Source: Thiohalomonas sp.
Lineage (GTDB): Bacteria; Pseudomonadota; Gammaproteobacteria; GRL18
DNA length: 12,444 nucleotides
Direction of reading: 5' to 3'
Assembly (NCBI GenBank): GCA_023864145.1
Contig: JAIVER010000014.1
Location: 1 to 12,444 of the forward strand
This document shows positions 7,461 to 12,444 of the stretch, piece after piece (within the stretch, counting starts at the first letter, position 1; every line of letters starts with the position of its first letter). The notes below the pieces were generated by a model. That model was not told where the DNA came from and did not search any database. It worked only from the letters and a program-made list of their open reading frames with translations. The position numbers and the translations under genes were made by a program.

Positions 7461-9038
7461 ATGAACAAAAAAATAGTGAAAAAAAACAAAACCACAAAAC
7501 CAAAATATAAAATTCTTTTTGTCAGTAGTGAGTTACATCCCTTTGCCAAAACAGGTGGTCTTGGCGATGTCTGTAATAGTTTACCCAAAGCACTTAAAGC
7601 ACTGCACCAGGATATTAAAATACTGATACCTGCTTATCCATCTGCCATTCAAAAAGCTGAAAATATAAAGCAGGTTGCAACAATTAATCTACCTAGAGAA
7701 GGTTTTCCTGGAAAACTTGGCTTGCCTATTGATAATGACAAGGCAGATGATGTTAATATTTTAGAAACAAAGCTGCCCGGCTCTCATGTAAAAGTCTGGA
7801 TGGTTGAATCTGAACTTTATAACAGACCCGGCACACCTTACTTTGATGATAAAAACAAAGAATGGGAAGACAACGATTTCCGCTTCGCTCTGCTCAATTA
7901 TATTGCCGTTGAAATTGCAATGGGACGCACCAGCTTACAATGGCAGCCTGACATTGTGCATAGCAATGACTGGCAAACAGGTTTAATTAGTGTTTTATTA
8001 GAAAAAGAGTATATTAGAAAAAAAACCACGAGACCGGCTACTGTCTTTACAATTCACAATATGGCCCATATGGGGGTTTATTCCAGAGAACGATTTGATA
8101 CTTTAGAGTTACTGCCTACTTTATGGAATCACCATGAGTTAGAATTTCATGACGATTTTTCATTTATAAAAGGCGGTTTGGTCTTTTCTGATCGGGTCAA
8201 TACAGTGAGCCCGACTTATGCTCAGGAAATACAGCATGAAGAATTTGGCTATGGTTTATCCGATCTTCTGGCTTATCATAACGAACGACTTTCCGGCATA
8301 TTAAACGGCATTGATATGAAAGAGTGGAATCCCGCTAAAGATCCCATGATAAAGAAAAACTATTCGATTAAAACCATTAACAACAAACCCAGCAATAAAA
8401 CTGCTTTACAAAAACACTTTAAATTACCACAAAGGAAAAACACTCTGCTTCTCGGGTTAGTTGCTCGCCTTGTTTACCAAAAAGGTATCGATCTATTATT
8501 AGAAAATATGCCAGACATCTTAAAACTTCCCGTACAAATTGTTATTCTTGGTTCAGGTGATTTAGAGCTGGAATCCCGCTTGCATCGATGGTCAAACAAA
8601 GACCCGGAGCAACTTCAACTTCAAATCGGTTATGACGAACAATTATCTCATTTAATTGAAGCCGGTTCGGATGCCTTTTTAATGCCATCCCGCTTTGAGC
8701 CCTGCGGTCTTAATCAACTCTATAGTTTACGTTACGGCACGATTCCCATTGTCAGAAAAACCGGAGGATTAGCCGATACCGTCGTCCATGCATCTAAAGA
8801 AAACCTGAGGAGTCGCTCTGCAACCGGTGTTGTTTTTCAAGAAGCTGAGGGTTCTACCATTCTTGATGCTATTAACCTAACCTGTTTATTATACCAAAAC
8901 AAAGATGCCTGGAAAAAGCTTATGATTAACGGTATGAAACAGGAGTTTTCATGGAAAGAAAGCGCTAAGCAATATCTGGAGCTTTATACCCAGGCGATTG
9001 AAGCCAGGAATAAATATAAGATTCATTCCAGTCTCTAA
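7461..9038 (+). CDS. glgA: Glycogen synthase (ADP-glucose-dependent, GT5)
   Basis: GlgA transfers glucose from ADP-glucose to the non-reducing end of a growing alpha-1,4 glucan, using the product of GlgC. The 525-aa protein has the two Rossmann-like lobes of a GT-B fold. Visible motifs: KTGGLGDV at 30-37 (Lys30 for ADP-glucose), HSNDWQTGL at 167-175, TIHNMAHMG at 197-205, GLVARLVYQKGIDLLL at 332-347, and PSRFEPCGLNQLYSLRYGT at 409-427 with Glu413 as the conserved active-site glutamate, then KTGGLADTV. It is about 50 residues longer than E. coli GlgA (477 aa). Part of this is a basic N-terminal leader of about 16 residues rich in Lys and Asn; the rest is spread through internal loops. The ribosome site is weak (AT-rich upstream, TAAG about 10 nt away), so expression may depend on coupling to glgB. 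The stop codon lies 6 bp from the 306-bp inverted-repeat element. Confidence 0.96.
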   Translation: MNKKIVKKNKTTKPKYKILFVSSELHPFAKTGGLGDVCNSLPKALKALHQDIKILIPAYPSAIQKAENIKQVATINLPREGFPGKLGLPIDNDKADDVNILETKLPGSHVKVWMVESELYNRPGTPYFDDKNKEWEDNDFRFALLNYIAVEIAMGRTSLQWQPDIVHSNDWQTGLISVLLEKEYIRKKTTRPATVFTIHNMAHMGVYSRERFDTLELLPTLWNHHELEFHDDFSFIKGGLVFSDRVNTVSPTYAQEIQHEEFGYGLSDLLAYHNERLSGILNGIDMKEWNPAKDPMIKKNYSIKTINNKPSNKTALQKHFKLPQRKNTLLLGLVARLVYQKGIDLLLENMPDILKLPVQIVILGSGDLELESRLHRWSNKDPEQLQLQIGYDEQLSHLIEAGSDAFLMPSRFEPCGLNQLYSLRYGTIPIVRKTGGLADTVVHASKENLRSRSATGVVFQEAEGSTILDAINLTCLLYQNKDAWKKLMINGMKQEFSWKESAKQYLELYTQAIEARNKYKIHSSL

Positions 9039-9067
9039 CACTTTTTAAGCTGAGTTTAAACGGGACG

Positions 9068-9089
9068 GACACAGCTAAATAGCTGTGTC
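9068..9089. repeat. Short perfect hairpin downstream of glgA
   Basis: GACACAGCT pairs with AGCTGTGTC across a 4-nt AAAT loop, 30 nt after the glgA stop and just inside the left terminal repeat. No T run follows on either strand, so it is not a canonical intrinsic terminator, though it could protect the 3' end of glgBA mRNA. Confidence 0.55.
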
Positions 9090-9170
9090 TCAATGGTATG
9101 CACGGAGCATCAGCAGCTGTCATTTATTATTTGGTGATTTTATGCCAATATGGGCCCAATAATGATTTAC

Positions 9171-9258
9171 AAAAAGCCTGTGGTTGCTTATTTTTCTGAC
9201 TTTGATTGTTTGAGCGCAGCGAGTTCTCAAAGTTAAAAAAATAAGTGACCATGGGCTT
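9171..9258 (-). terminator. Long imperfect hairpin, possible zwf terminator
   Basis: Two 32-nt arms (9174-9205 and 9227-9258) are near inverted repeats around a 21-nt loop containing GAGCGCAGCGAG. Read on the minus strand, the stem ends GGCTTTTTG, a short U tract about 100 nt beyond the zwf 9362 stop side, so it could end the gnd-zwf transcript. The arms pair better as + strand RNA than as minus strand RNA, so termination may not be its main role. Confidence 0.4.
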
Positions 9259-9361
9259 AACAAGGATTATTTAGGAATACTCACTGAATAGTTACAATAA
9301 ATAACGTCACGTATTGCAACACTTATTTAGCCTGTTTAAACTCAGCTTAAGATATAAGGCT

Positions 9362-10885
9362 TTACACCTCACAATCATTATGATCCAGTTTATTACGCCA
9401 GAACTGATCGTTACGATCAAATAATCTTGATGAGACTTCCGGTCCCCAGGTATCGGCAGGATAGGTATGAATATAATCCTGTTCTTCCATCCATGAGCGT
9501 AACACAGGGTCAACAATTTTCCACGCCCATGACACTTCATCATAACGTAAAAATAAGGTCTGATCGCCTTCCATGACTTCCAGCAGTAAAGCCTCATAGG
9601 CATCAATTTTTTCTTTTTCCTCACAACGACAGGCTTCTAATTGAGAGGTTCTTGTTTCTAACTCCAGCCCTGATTTTTTTACCTGCATCTCAATTCTTAA
9701 ACACTCTTCGGGCTGAATGTTAATCAATATCCAGTCAGGGTCCATTTGTTTTAATGCCGTATCTTTAAATAATTGCTGTGGCGGGCGTTTAAAACGAATA
9801 CTCACTAAAAAGTTATTTTCCTTCATTCGTTTACCAGTACGCAAATAAAAAGGCACACCTTTCCAGCGCCAGTTATCGACATATAATTTCATTGCAGCAA
9901 AAGTTTCAGTGGTACTATCCTGCTCAATGCCTTCTTCTTCCAGATAGCCCGGTACTTTGTCACTATTCACATCACCAGAGGTATATTGAGCACGAAAGGC
10001 ATACATATTCACTGATTTACGATTAATGGGACGAATAGAACGCAGTACTTTTACTTTTTCATCACGTAATGCATTGGCATCCAAGTGTGCCGGCGGCTCC
10101 ATAGCGACAAGAGCCAGCATTTGCAGTAAATGACTTTGTATCATATCTCGCAGGGCACCGGAAGAATCATAATAATGTGCCCTGCCTTCAACTCCCGCTA
10201 TTTCGGCGTGAGTAATTTGTACGTGGTCAATATAATTACGATTCCATAAAGGCTCAAGGAGCAGATTTGCAAAACGAAACACCAGAATATTTTGTACCGT
10301 ATCTTTACCCAGGTAATGATCAATACGATAAATTTGTTCTTCTTTAAAATGTTTATGCAGTTGATTATCCAGTATTTCTGAACTTTCCAGATCATGGCCA
10401 AAGGGTTTTTCAACCACCAGACGACAATAACCAGTGTCCTCTTTATGCAGCCCACTGGCCACTAGATTTTTTGCCACAAAATTGTAGTCCTGTGGACCTA
10501 TGGCCAAATAAAAAATATGATTCTTAGGAAACACATCCGAGCCATCCAGACGTTCTTTTAATTTTTTAAAAGAAGCAGCTTGTCGTAAGTCCCCTTTTTG
10601 AAAATTCAGGCGTTTGCTGAAACGCTTGAACACTTCATCATCAATACCACCCCGGGCATGATCTTTTAATCCATGCAGAACTTCATCGGCCCATTGTTCA
10701 TCACTCCAATCTCTGCGACCAAAGCCGACAATCGTCACTTTCTCCGGTAAACGCTTTGATTCTTCAAGATGATAAAGAGCCGGTAATAATTTATTTTTGC
10801 TCAGATGTCCTGTGGCACCAAAAATAATCAAAGTGCATGGTTCTGTGATCTTATGAGCACCCATAATATTATTTGAGTCTGTCAT
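9362..10885 (-). CDS. zwf: Glucose-6-phosphate 1-dehydrogenase
   Basis: Zwf oxidises glucose-6-phosphate to 6-phosphogluconolactone with NADP+ (sometimes NAD+), the entry to the oxidative pentose phosphate pathway. The 507-aa length is normal (E. coli 491). Visible motifs: the dinucleotide-binding [18 protein letters not shown] at 23-40, where the usual GDL is [13 protein letters not shown] at 157-166; substrate-binding RIDHYLGKD at 187-195 with Asp189, His190 and Lys194; and the catalytic histidine His252 in DMIQSHLLQ. The ATG at 10885 lies inside the last codons of gnd, overlapping by 17 nt with a GGA about 12 nt upstream. An internal ATG seven codons later has no better ribosome site, so the overlapping start is kept and coupling to gnd is inferred. 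It is convergent with glgA across the 306-bp element. No lactonase (pgl) gene is seen. Confidence 0.96.
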   Translation of the reverse strand: MTDSNNIMGAHKITEPCTLIIFGATGHLSKNKLLPALYHLEESKRLPEKVTIVGFGRRDWSDEQWADEVLHGLKDHARGGIDDEVFKRFSKRLNFQKGDLRQAASFKKLKERLDGSDVFPKNHIFYLAIGPQDYNFVAKNLVASGLHKEDTGYCRLVVEKPFGHDLESSEILDNQLHKHFKEEQIYRIDHYLGKDTVQNILVFRFANLLLEPLWNRNYIDHVQITHAEIAGVEGRAHYYDSSGALRDMIQSHLLQMLALVAMEPPAHLDANALRDEKVKVLRSIRPINRKSVNMYAFRAQYTSGDVNSDKVPGYLEEEGIEQDSTTETFAAMKLYVDNWRWKGVPFYLRTGKRMKENNFLVSIRFKRPPQQLFKDTALKQMDPDWILINIQPEECLRIEMQVKKSGLELETRTSQLEACRCEEKEKIDAYEALLLEVMEGDQTLFLRYDEVSWAWKIVDPVLRSWMEEQDYIHTYPADTWGPEVSSRLFDRNDQFWRNKLDHNDCEV

Positions 10886-12314
10886 ATTCAGCTTTCATCC
10901 GCCATTCATGATGAAAAAATTCACCACGAGGTTTATCAATACGTTCAAAGGTATGTGCACCAAAATAATCTCGCTGTGCCTGTAATAAATTAGCCGGAAC
11001 AGATGCCATGCGATAGGCATCATAAAATGTCAGTGCAGCAGCAAAGCCGGGAACAGGTATTCCCGCTTCAACCGCTCTGGAAACTGTTTTACGCCAGCCA
11101 CGTTGTGTCGCTGCAATAGCCTGTTGAAAAAAATCATCTAATAATAAACTTTCCAACTCTAGATTATTGCTATAGGCATTTTTAATACTGTCCAGAAATC
11201 TACTGCGAATAATACAACCGCCACGCCACATAAGAGCAATGCCGCCATAATTTAAATTCCACTGGTATGCTTTTGCCGCTTCACGCATCAGCATATAACC
11301 CTGAGTATAGGAGATGATTTTTGAGGCATAGAGAGCTTCTTTAACAGCATTAATATATTCAGCTTTTTCCTGTTCAGTGTAGTTAAATTTTGTCTCCGGG
11401 CCCGCCAGTACTTTTGCTGCTTTGACTCGTTCTGATTTTAAGGCTGATAAAAAACGTGAAAAAACGGCCTCACCAATTAATGTCAGAGGAATACCCAGTT
11501 CCAGTGAGTTGATTGCACTCCATTTTCCAGTGCCTTTCTGGCCTGCAGTATCTAATATTTTATCAACCAGGGGTTCACCATCAGCATCTTTTACTCTTAA
11601 AATATGACTGGTGATTTCAATTAAGTAGGAGTTTAATTCGCCTTCATTCCATTGTCTAAAAATATTAGCAATTTCATCCACACTGAGAGATAAGCCTTCT
11701 CTTAGAAATTGGTAGGCTTCACAGATCAGCTGCATATCAGCATATTCAATACCATTATGGACCATTTTCACATAATGTCCGGCACCTTCTTCACCGATCC
11801 ATTCACAGCAAGGCTCGCCATCTACTTTTGCAGTAATACTTTGTAGTATATTTTTAACTTGAGGCCACCCCTCCTTATTACCACCGGGCATAATAGAAGG
11901 CCCATTTCGTGCCCCTTCTTCACCACCGGAAATACCAGTACCCAGATAAATAATGCCTTTTTTTGCCATGCTTTTAACACGTCTGGTGGTATCAGTATAA
12001 AGAGAATTACCAGCATCCATAATGATATCGCACGCATCAAGATGAGGCAGTAGCAGTTCAATGAAATGATCGACCACTTCACCCGCTTTCACCATCAGCA
12101 AAATACGACGTGGAGAGCTCAGGCTGCTGACGAATTCTTCAATTGAGTAGGTGCCTGTGATTTGTGTGCCTTTGCCTGAGCCATTGATAAAGTCATCAAC
12201 TTTACTGATTGTGCGATTAAATACAGATAGACGAAAACCATGATCATTGATATTTAAAGCAAGGTTTTGTCCCATGACGGCTAGCCCAATTAAACCAATG
12301 TCAGCCTGTTCCAT
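10869..12314 (-). CDS. gnd: 6-phosphogluconate dehydrogenase, decarboxylating
   Basis: Gnd converts 6-phosphogluconate and NADP+ to ribulose-5-phosphate, CO2 and NADPH. The 481-aa protein is the long type (E. coli 468). Visible motifs: Rossmann [12 protein letters not shown] at 10-21, NRT at 33-35 (arginine for the NADP 2'-phosphate), signature [19 protein letters not shown] at 127-145, catalytic Lys183 and Glu190 in [23 protein letters not shown] in the helical domain, and the tail [14 protein letters not shown] that reaches into the partner subunit. The ATG at 12314 has GGAG with a 5-nt spacer. It is the first gene of the gnd-zwf unit, reversing the reaction order, and overlaps zwf by 17 nt. 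A plausible promoter lies at 12343-12370. A full Gnd with Zwf argues that the oxidative pentose phosphate route is complete here if a lactonase lies elsewhere. Confidence 0.97.
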   Translation of the reverse strand: MEQADIGLIGLAVMGQNLALNINDHGFRLSVFNRTISKVDDFINGSGKGTQITGTYSIEEFVSSLSSPRRILLMVKAGEVVDHFIELLLPHLDACDIIMDAGNSLYTDTTRRVKSMAKKGIIYLGTGISGGEEGARNGPSIMPGGNKEGWPQVKNILQSITAKVDGEPCCEWIGEEGAGHYVKMVHNGIEYADMQLICEAYQFLREGLSLSVDEIANIFRQWNEGELNSYLIEITSHILRVKDADGEPLVDKILDTAGQKGTGKWSAINSLELGIPLTLIGEAVFSRFLSALKSERVKAAKVLAGPETKFNYTEQEKAEYINAVKEALYASKIISYTQGYMLMREAAKAYQWNLNYGGIALMWRGGCIIRSRFLDSIKNAYSNNLELESLLLDDFFQQAIAATQRGWRKTVSRAVEAGIPVPGFAAALTFYDAYRMASVPANLLQAQRDYFGAHTFERIDKPRGEFFHHEWRMKAEYDRLK

Positions 12315-12342
12315 GATAGCTCCAAAGTGAAATTAATAAGAA

Positions 12343-12370
12343 TTTATAAAAGTCGTATATACCCAATCAA
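12343..12370 (-). promoter_or_regulatory. Candidate gnd-zwf promoter
   Basis: On the minus strand TTGATT (12370-12365, 4 of 6) is followed after 16 nt by TATAAA (12348-12343, 5 of 6). The start would fall near 12336, giving a leader of about 20 nt with the GGAG of gnd. The -35 lies inside the IS-end-like sequence at 12358-12381. Confidence 0.48.
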
Positions 12371-12381
12371 CTTGAAAATGC
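12358..12381 (+). mobile_element. IS-end-like sequence (right copy, inverted relative to 147-170)
   Basis: The stretch begins TATACCCA and ends TGAAAATGC, as does the minus-strand sequence at 147-170, with 17 of 24 positions matching without gaps. The interior of each copy faces away from the gene block. No transposase frame follows here before the window ends: the frame from ATG at 12379 stops after ten codons. It may be the end of a MITE or decayed IS. Confidence 0.35.
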
Positions 12382-12393
12382 AGGATCGAACAG

Positions 12394-12434
12394 TTGGAAA
12401 TTATCATTAATTCGAGAATCTAATGATTTTCCAA
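12394..12434. repeat. Bulged hairpin upstream of gnd
   Basis: TTGGAAA-TT-ATCATTA (12394-12409) pairs with TAATGATTTTCCAA (12421-12434), 14 bp with a 2-nt bulge. The loop contains ATTC/GAAT. It starts 13 bp inside the IS-end-like sequence and may be the subterminal part of a small element. No T run marks it as a terminator for the visible genes. Confidence 0.5.
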
Positions 12435-12444
12435 TGCTCGGTAA

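Larger units (their letters stand above)
9045..9350. repeat. 306-bp element with 17-bp terminal inverted repeats (MITE-like or structured RNA)
   Basis: TTAAGCTGAGTTTAAAC at 9045-9061 is matched by its exact reverse complement at 9334-9350. The element fills all but 17 bp of the 323-bp gap between the convergent genes glgA and zwf and holds no convincing coding frame. TA (9046-9047 and 9348-9349) or TTAA at both ends could be a target duplication, but these lie inside the palindromic tips, so this is ambiguous. Internal hairpins: 9068-9089; 9124-9134 with 9155-9165; 9174-9205 with 9227-9258; and 9291-9299 with 9312-9320. In + strand RNA the outer helix extends to 22 pairs (9043-9064 with 9331-9352) by adding G-U and other pairs. 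A small non-autonomous transposable element is the first guess. A structured 3' region or bidirectional terminator is possible. Confidence 0.7.

Noticed and set aside
9068..9089. Canonical intrinsic terminator for glgBA
   Set aside because: The stem is good but no T run follows on the + strand, so only a hairpin is claimed.
9152..9157. GGGCCC-centred palindrome as an operator
   Set aside because: Symmetry does not extend beyond one further base pair; it is better explained as part of the 9124-9165 hairpin.
9307..9624. Minus-strand open frame overlapping the end of zwf and the inverted-repeat element
   Set aside because: It is an out-of-frame shadow of the conserved zwf C-terminus and runs into the right terminal repeat; composition is low-complexity and unlike a real protein.
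1..12444. tRNA, rRNA, CRISPR array, toxin-antitoxin or defence system
   Set aside because: No cloverleaf, regularly spaced repeats or matching protein motifs were seen; all large frames are central carbon enzymes.

Overview
The window carries a chromosomal central-carbon region. It has seven complete metabolic genes, no recognisable defence, phage or secondary-metabolite genes, and signs of mobile DNA at its left edge, right edge and one internal gap. Protein similarity (GlgC, GlgB, GlgA, Zwf and Gnd of the gammaproteobacterial type, with GlgB and GlgC collinear with the E. coli enzymes), modest GC content and Shine-Dalgarno starts suggest a low-GC gammaproteobacterium. The pairing of a GH57 enzyme with a short MalQ occurs in free-living or symbiotic methane or sulfur oxidisers, but the genus cannot be fixed from this sequence.

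Layout: 1-150 (-) is the N-terminal fragment of an IS630-family transposase cut by the window edge. 184-4889 (-) is a likely operon read right to left: glgC, a GH57 alpha-glucan enzyme, malQ. GH57 and malQ are separated by 1 nt. A terminator-like hairpin lies between glgC and the GH57 gene and may set their ratio. 4890-5232 is a divergent promoter region of about 340 bp with candidate promoters for both directions and several repeated motifs. 5233-9038 (+) is glgB then glgA. 9039-9361 is a gap between convergent genes that is almost filled by a 306-bp element with perfect 17-bp terminal inverted repeats and a multi-hairpin interior, either a MITE or a structured RNA. 9362-12314 (-) is gnd then zwf, overlapping by 17 nt. 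12315-12444 holds the gnd promoter, an IS-end-like sequence and a hairpin.

Function: GlgC makes ADP-glucose from glucose-1-phosphate and ATP, GlgA polymerises it, and GlgB adds alpha-1,6 branches. The GH57 enzyme and MalQ probably trim and disproportionate the glucan. Zwf and Gnd carry glucose-6-phosphate into the oxidative pentose phosphate pathway, giving NADPH and ribulose-5-phosphate. The block therefore links carbon storage to reductant supply. No glycogen phosphorylase, GlgX debranching enzyme or phosphoglucomutase lies in the window.

The genes themselves are ordinary. The points most worth a second look are non-coding: the structured inverted-repeat element between glgA and zwf, whose irregular base pairs are mostly G-U when read as + strand RNA; the related IS-end sequences in inverted orientation at the two edges, one of which contributes the -35 of the likely gnd promoter; and the repeated motifs between glgC and glgB.
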